A DNA stretch of 64,000 nt. Source: Flabesymbios commensalis (Eukaryota > Annelida > Polychaeta > Terebellida > Flabelligeridae). The notes below the pieces were generated by a model. It worked only from the letters and a program-made list of their open reading frames with translations, was not told where the DNA came from and searched no databases. The stretch covers positions 22,936,282 to 23,000,281 of the forward strand of contig OZ024914.1 of the NCBI GenBank assembly GCA_964017125.1, read 5' to 3'. Both the position numbers and the translations under genes were made by a program. The first letter of the stretch is position 1, and each line of letters opens with the position of its first letter. Positions 21,060 through 31,905 of this stretch are shown in pieces.

Positions 21060-21290
21060 ATGGTTATAGTACCTGATGTATAATTGGCGGCCATCTTGGA
21101 TTTTCCCCTGAAACCACATGTAATATATTAGAGGTAATATATTAGAGGTTATTATTGTATTGTACTAGATTTATTGGTATTAAAAACCTATATTTAGCCA
21201 CCAAAAACAACTTTCTATGACTTTTAGAAAAACGTTATGGTACTTTCTGTAGTATTGGCGGCCATCTTGGATTTTTTGCGTGATAGTTGT
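21060..21290. repeat. Two GGCGGCCATCTTGGATTTT motif copies
   Basis: TTGGCGGCCATCTTGGATTTT occurs near 21085 and again near 21257, each preceded by a TTTTGAAAAA/TTTAGAAAAA-GGTTATAGTAC-like block, so about 170-bp units of a degenerate tandem repeat. No gene in 20321-21395. Confidence 0.55.
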
Positions 21291-21394
21291 GCAGGTCTTA
21301 GAACATGAAATTCCTCAAAACAAAAATGTTATTTTGAACACGAAAGTCAAGTTTGTGTGTCCGCTGTGCACCCAGACATGATGTATAATCATGA

Positions 21395-21600
21395 TAATTG
21401 TGACTTTATCTGCTATTTTGGCGGCCATTTTGTTTTGCAATTTTGAAAGGGAAAAACTAAAAATAGAGCTTGGCATGGGGCAGATTTGGAATCGGCATAT
21501 CCAGATTGTGTGAAAACAACTGCATGACAAATTCTACTAAGAAATGCCTTACAAACTTTAAGAATGTCTTTTTTTGAAAAATGGGCCCTGACTAAAAGGT
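21395..21600 (-). repeat. Dispersed repeat, - copy (partner at 17340)
   Basis: Inverted copy of 17340-17560: GGCGGCCATTTTGTTTT, GCTTGGCATGGGGCAGATTTGG, AACTGCATG, AATTCTACTAAGAAATGCCTT and GGGCCCTGACT. Confidence 0.75.
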
Positions 21601-22204
21601 AAAAGACCGGACAGAGGCCGATTCCATATCTCCCTCCGTTGCACCTTCGGCGGCAGCGGGAGCTTATAGTGGAGGGGGGGGGTTCTATTATTTCCAGAAT
21701 GGAAAAATCAGTCTTGGCTCCCAAATCTTATTCCCTGGTTGATTGTTCATCCCTTGCAACTTATGCTGCCCAAGCATCTTCTGCAGCCAATCTCAATTTA
21801 ATAATTATCATTTATAACAATCCACGAGATATCGCTGTTCCCTGTAAGGGCTGGTTTATTATTACATCTCCTTAAAAATCTAACCAACCCACTGTCTTTC
21901 AAATCTTTTAAAATTGTTGTTGTTGTTTACTTTTTTTAGCGCTAAATGTATACATCTGTGAAGGCACTATGATCGAGCAGATGTTTTCAAATAAACGACA
22001 AAACACACATTCTATCGCTCATATTATTACATAAAACCAGGAATGCATAATACTCTTATTATACAATTCTGATAAAACCCAAGTACCGGTACTGGGAATT
22101 ATGTTGAACACTGAGGACAATTAAACTAATGATGAGTGTGACCGACACATTAACCGCTCTTGAATTATCTGTCACTTATGTTTACAACTTAACATCAACA
22201 AGGG

Positions 22205-22268
22205 ACCATCCCACTAAACATCTTAAAATTAAGATAATCTTATTTTTCTCTTATTTGCATTAGAAGGT
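22205..22268. repeat. Family B MITE, left half
   Basis: CCATCCCACTAAACATCTTAAAATTAAGATAATCTT and CTCTTATTTGCATTAGAAGG match the left half of the complete copy at 29443-29590. Its other half resumes at 29210, so the LTR element 22269-29208 was inserted into it. Confidence 0.75.
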
Positions 22269-23169
22269 ATTACGACCGGGTCTGTCTCACAGACCGAATC
22301 GTAATATAATTATGAATGAAAATGGTAAAAATAAAAATGATTCAATCAAAGAACTAGAAAAAATGAGCGGATGCAAGTAAAAACAACGCAGTACAGTTTT
22401 TTATAATGATATAATTAATGGTCTAGGAGTATAAACAGGTAATTCAAAAATTTAAACGAGAAGATAATGATAATGACAATTTAGCGCTTCCAATATATTA
22501 AACAGTATTTAGAGTTCAGTGTTCTTGGCTGGATACCTGTGCAGGATGAAGATGAAGTGCAGTGAGCGAGTGCAGGCTTGGTGAAGAAGTGAAAAATGTC
22601 TATGAATCAGCTAGGAGAGCAGCATGCCGTCAGGTCCAGTAGCGGCTTGTAGTGCGAGGCTCACGCCAACGTTGCGCCAATGTTGGGCAGGCGCATAGCA
22701 GTTTAAACAAAGTCTATTTATAATTTCAGCAAAGTCATTAATCAATAATAAATTTAAAACGGCAAGCACGTCTTAACACGACGAGTCCAAACTGGAAACT
22801 GGCAATAATTATTATATTCCGCACGAGGAAGGGCTGTACATCATGGTCAGTCTGTCTTGGATGCGCCTGGCTGGATCAGTGGTCACCTGATGAGCGTACA
22901 CATGGCACAGGACATCGGTCAGATAGCAGAGACAATGATTAACATATTGGAAACTTGTACATGAAGTTAATTTAATGTGGGCACGTTATACCAAAGAAAA
23001 TACGTTATCACCACAGAGCCACGAATGCATACAATTACACTGCTGTGCATAATACACCTAACGGACCTAGCTACACTGCTGGACACAATGCTTCTAACAA
23101 ATTATAACTATTTTAACTATACGCATATTACACAAATATAATAATAATCTAATAAACTGAACCGTAACA
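22269..23169 (-). repeat. 3' LTR of the Gmr1-like element
   Basis: 901 bp, nearly identical to 28308-29208. On the - strand it begins TGTTACGGTTCAG and ends CGGTCGTAAT. The TATTACGACCGGGTCTGTC edge recurs at both LTRs. Confidence 0.92.
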
Positions 23170-23356
23170 TCTCTCCCCACGCAAAAAAATATTTTTTTCC
23201 CATAAATGGAAAAAATTATAAACGGTACATTACTTAACTTTATTATACATTATTATTATTCATACGTTTACAGTTATATTTGGATCAAATACAAATTATA
23301 TTTATATTATATAGCTACAACTATAGCTTATTATGTTTCTCTTATGTAAACTAATT

Positions 23357-23812
23357 TCAGGAAAGAGTATCGGCAATTATATTATCTCGACCCTTTATAT
23401 GCTGAATCTTTAAATTATAGTTTTGGAGTATTAAGCTCCATCTGAGTAATCTTTGATTTTTAGTTTTCATACGATTGATAAAAACCAAAGGGTTGTGATC
23501 CGTGTATACTTCAATGCAATATTTGGTTGATGAAAGGTATACTTCATAATGTTCGAGTGCTAGCATTAAACAGAGTGCTTCTTTCTCTACAGTAGCATAA
23601 TTCTTCTGATACGAAGTGAGTTTCTTAGAAAAATAAGATAACTGGTGGTCAATACCATTATTTTCTTGTGCTAAAACTGCGCCAATGCCGATGTCTGAAG
23701 CATCTACAGTTAATTTGAAAGGTTTTGAATAGTCCGGTGCATGCAGCACTGGGTAATTAGTTAAAATGGCCTTGATATTTTCAAATGCTATTTGACATTC
23801 GTCACTCCACAC
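23357..23812 (-). other. RNase H part of the Gmr1-like element
   Basis: Segments LTVDASDIGIGAVLAQ, EKEALCLMLALEHYE and VYTDHNPLVFI are the RNase H motifs found in Ty3/gypsy pol. Last part of pol before the 3' LTR. Fossil. Confidence 0.85.
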
Positions 23813-23887
23813 AAAACGCTTATTCTTTTTTAATAAGTTCGTTAGCGGGGCAGTGATTGTCGAGAAATTTCGACAGAATTTCCGATA

Positions 23888-24592
23888 TTATCCCGCCATT
23901 CCTAGCAATCTTTGTAACGATTTAACATCGACTGGTATGGGGAGTTCTAATATAGCAGCTATTTTTGCATTGATTGGTAAAACTTTACCTTGACCAATTA
24001 CGTGTCCTAGAAATGTGACAGTTGCACACGCGAACTCAGATTTTGCTAAGGTTATGGTGAGATTAAAGTGTTTAAGCCTCTCGAGTAGGGCTTTCAGTTG
24101 TTTTATATGATCTCGCCAGTTATTGCTATACACACAAATATCATCAATATAGACTACGGTGCCATCGAGCTCAAATATAACTATTCAATAATCTTTGAAA
24201 TGTAGACCCGGAATTTTTCATCCCGAATGGAGTTACTTTATATGAAAATACGCTAATACGCTATCTGGTGTGGCAAAGGCAGATATCTCTTTCCCTCTGT
24301 CTGTTAATTTGATCTGCCAGTATCCCTTCATGCAGTCAAGCTTCGTGACGTATTTTGATTGTCCGATTTGGTCGATACAATCGTCTATACGAGGAATTGG
24401 TAATGAATCGGCTTTTGTTAACTCGTTCACTTTTCGATAATCTGTTACAAAACGCCAGGTACCGTCGGCTTTTGTTACCAATATGCAGGGACTACTCCAA
24501 GGACTGTAACTCGGTTCGATTATGTCATTTTCTAACATGTCTTTAATCTCTTTAGATAAAAGATAAAATATCTCTCTTATCAGGGCCAACAC
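23888..24592 (-). other. Reverse transcriptase part of the Gmr1-like element
   Basis: Recognised by WSSPCILVTKADGTWRF, DYRKVNELT and KLDCMKGYWQIKL (fingers and palm) and GHVIGQGKV with LQRLLGMAG (thumb side) typical of Ty3/gypsy RT. It follows integrase on the - strand. Fossil. Confidence 0.85.
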
Positions 24593-24669
24593 GTTAATGG
24601 TGTTGTTTTATAGGACGCGCATTTCCGACATCGACGTCATGCTTTATGTCAGAAGTACGTCCAGGCTTA

Positions 24670-26199
24670 TCAGAAAAAAACGGTATCTTTATATTGAGAG
24701 AGCAAATTAGATAATTCTTCTTTTTGCTCTATTTCAAGGTGGTTTAACTTAGTTTCTATGTTTGACAGAATCACAGAGTTCGGTAATCTGGGTGACGGGA
24801 AATTAGTTTCTTCCTTAGATTCAAAATGTATGGTTTTTGCTTCGACAAGAGATGAAGCAAGAACCGGCTTGGTATTATCTGTCAAATCGTCTGTCAAATC
24901 ATCAGACACAATTGTATCATCACGAGAATGATATTGTTTCAGCATATTAATATGACAATGCTGGAACGTTTTACGACGGTCAGGTGTTCTGATTATGCAA
25001 TTTAAATCACCTGATTTACGATGAATCGTGTAAGGACCTTGATATTTCGCAGATAACGGCTTACCCGGTACTGGTAAAAACATTAAAACTTGGTCACCAA
25101 CCTGGAATGACCTGTATTTTGCTTTTTTGTCATACTGGTTTTTCATGGTAGTTTGTGTATCAACCAAATAAGCCCGTGCTAATTCAAAAGTGTCATCTAG
25201 ACGTTGTTTAAAAGTCTGGACATATTCTAAAATATTTTGTGTCTGATTTGAACGACTTAGCATTTTCTCTTTAAGCAATTTCAGAGGTCCACGTACTTCG
25301 TGTCCAAAAATTAATTGAAAAGGTGAAAAACCAAGACTTTCTTGAACACTACTTCTCGCAGCATACAATAATAAAGGTATACCTGACTCCCAATCTTTTT
25401 GGTTTTGGAGGCAATATTTCTATATCATTGTTTTTAATGTTTAATGGGACCTTTCTAGACTACCTTGACTCTCTGGGTGGTACGCACTCGACGTAATATG
25501 CGTTACGCCTAGTTGCTTTGTAAACTGCTCAAACAGGTTCGATGACAAATTTGTGGCCCTATCCGACTGGATAGTGTGTGGATAACCGAAATGCGTAAAG
25601 AAGGTAGTTAAGGCATCGCATACAGATTTTGCATGAATTGATCTTAATGGCATAGCCTCAGGAAATCGTGTTGACGAACACATTATCGTTAGTAAGTATT
25701 CCTTGCCTGTTTTATATTTCGGAAGGGGACCAACAACGTCAATAATTATTTTGCCGAAAGGTTCATCAAAGGCAGGTATTGGTTGGAGATATGCTCGGGG
25801 AATAGGTTGATTCGGCTTGCCAATTCGCTGACATGTGTGACAAGTACGACAAAATCGTTTTACATACGAAAGAATTCCTGGCCAATAAAAATGCTCCAAA
25901 ATACGCAAAGTTGTTTTACGTGTACCAAAATGACCTGATAATGGAGAGTCATGGGCCAATTCTACAACATGTCTTTGGTATGGTTTAGGCAATACAATTT
26001 GGTTGCGTATATGCCATTCCTCATCAGAGGGTTCAGTACTAGGGCGCCATTTGCGCATGAGAACTCCGTTGTCTAAACAATAATAACCTAACGGTATATT
26101 ATCAGTTGGTTTGTATGTTACGGCAGATTGAAGCAGATGAGAGATAGATTTATCTAGATTCTGGGCCTGGATTAGTTTATCAGTAGATGTTTGTAACAA
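24670..26199 (-). other. Integrase part of the Gmr1-like element
   Basis: HHCC zinc region (HDSPLSGHFG ... CRTCHTC), catalytic core motifs IIIDVVGPL, QSDRATN and YHPESQGSLERSH, then a C-terminal region with KYQGPYTIH (GPY/F type). The end of this part (LNHLEIEQKEELSNLL) is the sequence that normally leads into RT, showing the integrase-RT order directly. Fossil. Confidence 0.88.
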
Positions 26200-26496
26200 T
26201 TCATTTGCATTATCATCGGGACTTCAAGTCTGTATTATCGGTATTATTTGAATCGCCAGGAAATGAGCATTCAAATGCGGTATCTATGTTTCCCCCTCGG
26301 TTGGGATCAGTAGGAAAATTACCAACGTGGTTCGTTTCAATTGGGTTCAATAATTGTGAGTTAATGCGATCCTCATTAACCACTCTATCCCTCTCCATCG
26401 CACGAGTAGTAACACAAGAAGGAAAAACTCCAGGGAATTCTACCTTCAAGTTATCAGAATTATCACAATTTGTTATATTTTCAATCATACGAGGAT

Positions 26497-28005
26497 TTAG
26501 GAGGTAACTTTTTCTTTCGCTAAGTCATTTCCCAGAAGGAATGTTATACCAGAAACAGGTATATTTTCAGCTACCCCGACTACGACATCGTCATTAACAA
26601 ACTCTGATTTCAAGGTCAAATTAATTAAAGGTACACTCGTGAGAATGTCTCCTACACCTTTGACAATTTCATACTGGCCAGTATAATTACCATCATCATC
26701 AACAATAAACGGAATTGCTGATTTCAGTATGAGCGATAATGCACAGCCATTATCCCGAAGAATATCAACGTGGTAATTTTTACCGTCATAAGTTATACTT
26801 CCTTTTGAAATAAACGGGCGGAAAACTTCATTTGCCTTGACATTTACAGGGTTTACAGTGACGTTATGTACTCTGCTCGTTACTTCAGCAACATAATTCT
26901 GGTTATTATTTTCAATTGGTCGGCTGGCAAGGGCAACTAATCCTGCGGATTTGGGCTTAGATTTACATACTTCTTCAATATGGCCGACATTATTACAGAG
27001 CGTACATAGTTTATCGGACCAGCAATCTTTTGTCCAGTGGCCACGGCGCTTGCACTTAGCACACGTATTTTGTTTTTTGTCAGTTTCTGGGGACACACTT
27101 TCTGAATTAGCATTAGCTTTCTTTGTTAATTGTGGACAGGTATTTTTATAATGTCCGAAATTCTTGCAGCTAAAACATTGCACATTAGACAAGTTATTAG
27201 ACTTATTGGCGTCACTCTGGTGCGGGGGTGTACCGTTCCACTTACCAGCGTGATTTTGACGTTGAGCGGTTCTATTAGAATGCGCGAACAATTTATGAGA
27301 TAGGGCAAATTCGTCAGCTTTTACAGCACACGTTTTTAAATCGTGAATATCAAGATCGTTCAAGTGAGTTCTAATCTCGGTCGGTAATTGTTTTTTGAAT
27401 TCTTCAACTAAAACCAAATTTTTCAACTTGTCAAAATCACCATCAATATTTCGCGAATCAAGCCAACGTTGAAAAGTTTTTGATTTCTTTTGTGCGAATT
27501 CTACGTATGTCTCGTCATTTATTCGCGTGAGTGAGCGAAATTTTGCACGATACGACTCTGGCACAAGCTCATATGCATTAAGAATATGTTTCTTCATAGT
27601 ATCGTAAGATTTGCATTGGTCAGCGTCAAGAGCATTGATGGCATCTTGAGCCTTACCTATGCACTTCGTTTGTAACAATACCGTCTGCAAAGATTCTTCC
27701 CATTGAAGTTTATCATCTAACTTTTCAAAGGCAACAAAGAATTCTTTTATTCTAGTTTTATCAAAAGTAGGCACTAAGCGCATAGCTTCGTGTGACTTGT
27801 TACTTTTAGTTTTATCTTTCAGAGCTTCATTTTTAAGTTGTTCTACTTCTAACTCGTGTTTTCTTTCACTTTCTCTATGTTTAATTTCAAACTCTTTTTG
27901 TTTAGTTTCAAACTCTCTTTGTTTATCTTTTTCTGCATTACGCATACGTTTAAGCTCCAATTGTTTATCTTTTTCTGCATTACGCATACGTTCAAGCTCT
28001 AACAA
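26497..28005 (-). other. gag part of the Gmr1-like element
   Basis: About 500 residues, looks whole. In order: a charged coiled-coil-like N-terminus built of EKDKQ/ERMRNA repeats, a capsid-like region with RAKFRSL, KTFQRWLDS and LPTEIRTHLND (SCAN-like), three CCHC zinc knuckles (CFSCKNFGHYKNTC, CAKCKRRGHWTKDC, CTLCNNVGHIEEVC) and a retropepsin-like ILRDNGCALSLI near the end. Fossil. Confidence 0.85.
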
Positions 28006-28294
28006 GGTTTGCGAATCTACGCCCGATACATCTCGAGTTTTGGGGATATCTTCAAGTTTTAAAAAACCTTCATCAATGCAAAAATCGATTATAATGTGTC
28101 AACTAGCTCCGATTTCCTAACATATCGTTTAGGTAATTCAATTTCAAACTGTTCACATACTTTAATAAGAAGTGTCCTAGTTTGTTTCTCTAGTTTTAAC
28201 ACACTTGGCTCTGAGGAAAAATCGGTTATGAAAGTACTTGCATCCATGATTTCACTTTTAGGTAATTTTTGTGATTGAATTCTAGGCTTTAGAT

Positions 28295-28304
28295 CGAGCC
28301 CCCA
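28295..28304 (-). promoter_or_regulatory. Primer-binding-site-like sequence
   Basis: TGGGGGCTCG on the - strand, three bases inside the 5' LTR edge, equals the start of the tRNA-Pro primer site known from other retroelements. Fossil part. Confidence 0.6.
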
Positions 28305-28307
28305 TAT

Positions 28308-29208
28308 ATTACGACCGGGTCTGTCTCACAGACCGAATCGTAATATGAATATGAATGAAAATGGTAAAAATAAAAATGATTCAATCAAAGAACTAGAAAA
28401 AATGAGCGGATGCAAGTAAAAACAACGCAGTACAGTTTTTTATAATGATATAATTAATGGTCTAGGAGTATAAACAGGTAATTCAGAAATTTAAACGAGA
28501 AGATAATGATAATGACAATTTAGCGTTTCCAATATATTAAACAGTATTTAGAGTTCAGTGTTCTTGGCTGGATACCTGTGCAGGATGAAGATGAAGTGCA
28601 GTGAGCGAGTGCAGGCTTGGTGAAGAAGTGAAAAATGTCTATGAATCAGCTAGGAGAGCAGCATGTCGTCAGGTCCAGTAGCGGCTTGTAGTGCGAGGCT
28701 TACGCCAACGTTGCGCCAATGTTGGGCAGGCGCATAGCAGTTTAAACAAAGACTATTTATAATTTCAGCAAAGTCATTAATCAATAATAAATTTAAAACG
28801 TCAAGCACGTCTTAACACGACGAGTCCAAACTGGAAACTGGCAATAATTATTATATTCCGCACGAGGAAGGGCTGTACATCATGGTCAGTCTGTCTTGGA
28901 TGCGCCTGGCTGGATCAGTGGTCACCTGATGAGCGTACACATGGCACAGGACATCGGTCAGATAGCAGAGACAATGATCAACATATTGGAAACGTGTACA
29001 TGAAGTTAATTTAATATGGGCACGTTATACCAAAGAAAATACGTTATCACCACAGAGCCACGAATGCATACAATTACACTGCTGTGCATAATACACCTAA
29101 CGGACCTAGCTACACTGCTGGACACAATGCTTCTAACAAATTATAACTATTTTAACTATACGCATATTACACAAATATAATAATAATCTAATAAACTGAA
29201 CCGTAACA
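28308..29208 (-). repeat. 5' LTR of the Gmr1-like element
   Basis: 901 bp; same length as the other LTR with about a dozen substitutions by eye. It contains the element's presumed promoter, but no TATA box was assigned. Confidence 0.92.
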
Positions 29209-29209
29209 A

Positions 29210-29262
29210 AAGGTAAAGATGATCTTAATTTTTCTAATGCAAATAAGAGAAGTATTTCTTAT
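29210..29262. repeat. Family B MITE, right half
   Basis: AAGGTAAAGATGATCTTAATTTTTCTAATGCAAATAAG-like continuation of the MITE begun at 22205, truncated where family A sequence starts. Confidence 0.65.
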
Positions 29263-29602
29263 TTTTGACATGGTTGTCCAAAATATTTCGTCTCTATATA
29301 TATAGCCTAACTGGTAAATGCGCAGCAGAAAAATTAAAAAAACTTTTGCAGTTCTAGTCTATGGACATGTTTACATCATATGGTCATAATAATCAGCCAC
29401 AATAAAATCACCGATTTTTTTTATGATTTTAGCCTGAGCCAGGGGCCCATCCCACAAAGAATCTTAAAATTAAGATTATCTTAACTGTCTCTTATTTGCG
29501 TTAGAAAAGTTAAGATTATCTTAATTTTTCTAATGCAAATAAGATAAAGTAAGATAATCTTAATTTTAAGATTCTTTGTGAGATGGGCCCAGTCCTTTTA
29601 AT
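29263..29602. repeat. Family A MITE right half, interrupted by family B
   Basis: TTGACATGGTTGTCC, AGCCTAACTGGTAAATGCGC, CATGTTTACATCATATGG and AAAATCACCGATTTTTT match the right arm of 8025-8397. The terminal GAGCCAG is parted from AGTCCTTTTAA by the family B insertion 29443-29590. Confidence 0.75.
29443..29590. repeat. Family B MITE, complete
   Basis: 148-bp palindrome, GGGCCCATCCCACAAAGAAT to ATTCTTTGTGAGATGGGCCC; arms rich in CTTAAAATTAAGAT. AG lies directly outside each end, a possible 2-bp duplication. A further half copy follows near 29605. Confidence 0.8.
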
Positions 29603-29687
29603 TTGAAGATTCTTTGTGGGATCTTAAAATTAAGATAATACAACAGCACATTACATGGAGTGATACTAATATACAGCAAGTACGAGA

Positions 29688-29775
29688 CATTGAACCAATG
29701 TTGATTAAATGGTGGCCCAATGACCTACGATGCTGGTCCAACATTAAGCCAACATTGCTACATTGTTTTTAGGTC
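29688..29775. repeat. Family F palindrome, decayed
   Basis: ACATTGAACCAATGTTG and CAACATTAAGCCAACATTG flank GCCCAATGACCTACGATGCTGG, the same plan as 4650-4725. Confidence 0.5.
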
Positions 29776-30175
29776 CGAAGCTGAGACTAATGACAGCCAC
29801 TAAATATATCGTCAGCAACACAGTGAGTCATGCTATATATCCTACTAGTATAGGCAACTCAGGTGAACGAACAAGCATTCCGATTGTAGAAGTGGAGAAG
29901 TGTAAGAAATTAATATAGAAGTGGTGCCGCTTCGCAACAAATTTCACGTTTCTGAGGTGATGTTCTCAACCATCAATATTGCAGCGATTTCCACGCGCTT
30001 TTTTCCGAAATATAAGGTGCGGAAGTTTTGCAGTGTAGCTTCAGATTTAAAAACGTTGCCGTTTCTCTGCCGGCTTGACCGGCCAGGTGGACGATATGTC
30101 GAAACTGCCGGTACATTGACCATGAAAACCATTGTTTCAATCTGGCTTCTTGATATGTCCATAATAATTGAGTCC

Positions 30176-30354
30176 ACTGGCGGATTTAGCATAGGGCGTA
30201 CCCGGCTTACGCCCCCCCCCCCCCCCCACCGCTCTTGGTGAAGATATTGCATTTTCATGCATTTTTTGGAAAAAAGTGAAGCTACCACCCCTTTTTTCGG
30301 CCAAAATGTGTCTTACGCCCCCTCCTCTTGCACATTCTGAATCCGCCACTGAAG
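30176..30354. repeat. CAGTGGCGGATT-ended MITE with poly-C run
   Basis: Ends CACTGGCGGATTTAG and GAATCCGCCACTG are imperfect inverted repeats; inside is a run of 17 C and two TTACGCCCCC blocks. AGTC on each side may be a target duplication. It sits in another decayed family A copy (GACTAG, TGCGCATTTGCCA nearby). The glycine/proline-rich frames here are artefacts. Confidence 0.6.
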
Positions 30355-31628
30355 TCAACATGTCCATAGACTAGTTTTTTAAATTTAGTGTTGCGCATTT
30401 GCCAATTAATTAAGCGAGAAATAGGCCTAAGGACGAGAAATAATTGACAAATGGGGAGTTCGGCACACTTGCCACGTTGCCACAGCAGCCCGAAATTTAA
30501 AAAAAAATCCGCAATTCTATTAGGCTTATAGGCCTACAGTGCATGACAATCAATCATTTTAATTTTATAGTCAAGACGATAGTATAGGCCCCTATAGTCC
30601 CTATGTAATATAGGGACTATACTATAGTCTATAAGTATTATATATATTATATGCCAAGCAAAGATAGGCCGCAAAATAGACCTACCGTATTCCCTCGCTT
30701 ATAGGCGCACCTTGCCATTTTGTAGACAAAAAAAAAATGGTTTTAGATATAGGCGCATGCGCCTTTATCTGAAGCTAGGCGCATGCGCCTGTAAATGAAA
30801 CCTTAAAAAAGCTATCCCAGGCCTGGGATTACATTTTGTGACCATGTTTATTTTCAATTACCGGTACATTGTTTATCAATAGAGATAAATAGGCTTTCTG
30901 TAATTGGCGAATCGAAGCTGATTAAAAAATTGAAGAAACAAAAATGACTAAACTGGTTTATGCGCCTAAAATCCGCGTTTCTAAGGTTTCATTATGAATA
31001 AGTCCCGTTTGTGTGGAATTTGTAAACGACTTCACTTATAGGCGCATGTGCCTATATATATGGGGGGATACCGTAGATCTACATGTTTAATGAGGTGATA
31101 ATTATTCATAAAAAACTGTTCCGTATAAAATTAATATTGGGCACCATGAAACTTCTGTAAAGTGACGTCACAAGACTGAATAATAGACACATGCAGTGAC
31201 TCTAAATTAATATTGAGGAAATTGTGACGTCATCAATGTAACACTGGGTGTGGCCTACATTTATGAACACTCAATGAAGTTGGTGACATGGCTGTTTATA
31301 GATCTTGGCTGTTGATACTGATAGACTAACGTTAGGCCTGCTAGCTGCTGCTGATCTTAAATTATAGACTATAGGCCTAGGCCTAATTGATTGTGGTACC
31401 AAGTCAAGGTTGGCCCCCTAAGCTGCCTAATTCATAGATCTACATCAGTCTGTCCAATGACCATGGAGACTATAGGTCTAGTCTACTGTTTTGTAGGCCT
31501 AGAATTAGATCTACTTCTACTATAACTCTACTAACTGTTACTAGACTAGATCTAATAGGCCTACTGACTACAATCGATCGATAGAGTACCGTAACGTTAG
31601 ATTAGACCTATAATTATAGGCCGTGACT

Positions 31629-31905
31629 GCTCTATGTTCAGAAGGTCCTATATTCAGAAGGTTCTAGACTAGGCCTATGTTCTGAAAATGTTTATTCAAA
31701 AGGTTCTATGTTCAGAAGGTTCTATATTCAGAAGGTCCTATGTTCAGATAACCTGTGCAACAGTCCTCTCATGGCTTTTCACTGACGCTAGAGACGGATT
31801 TTCTGTCTAATGTTCAGAAGGTTCTAAATTTGGAAAATATTTGTTTAAAGGTCCCATATTCAGAAGGTTCTATGTTCAGAAGGTCCTATATTCAGAAAAT
31901 ACTTT
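31629..31905 (+). repeat. 16-bp minisatellite, left arm
   Basis: Interrupted tandem copies of TTCAGAAGGTCCTATG and variants; interspersed TAGGCCTA and a non-repeat patch at 31750-31805. Confidence 0.8.

Larger units (their letters stand above)
22269..29208 (-). mobile_element. Gmr1-like Ty3/gypsy LTR retrotransposon (fossil copy)
   Basis: 6,940 bp on the - strand: 5' LTR 28308-29208, a tRNA-Pro-like primer site 28295-28304, gag 28005-26497, protease-like segment near the gag end, integrase and its C-terminal region 26199-24670, RT 24592-23888, RNase H 23812-23357, a purine tract beside the 3' LTR (23170-23182), 3' LTR 22269-23169. AAGGT lies at both outer edges (22264-22268, 29210-29214). 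Integrase precedes RT, the reverse of the usual Ty3/gypsy order and the hallmark of the Gmr1 group known from deuterostomes. The LTRs differ at roughly a dozen of 901 positions by eye, so the insertion is recent. gag looks whole; pol is broken, with about five or six breaks. Treated as a fossil. Confidence 0.9.

Noticed and set aside
29921-30367. Frames of 76-114 codons on both strands
   Set aside because: They run across a poly-C MITE; glycine/proline runs come from the C-run.
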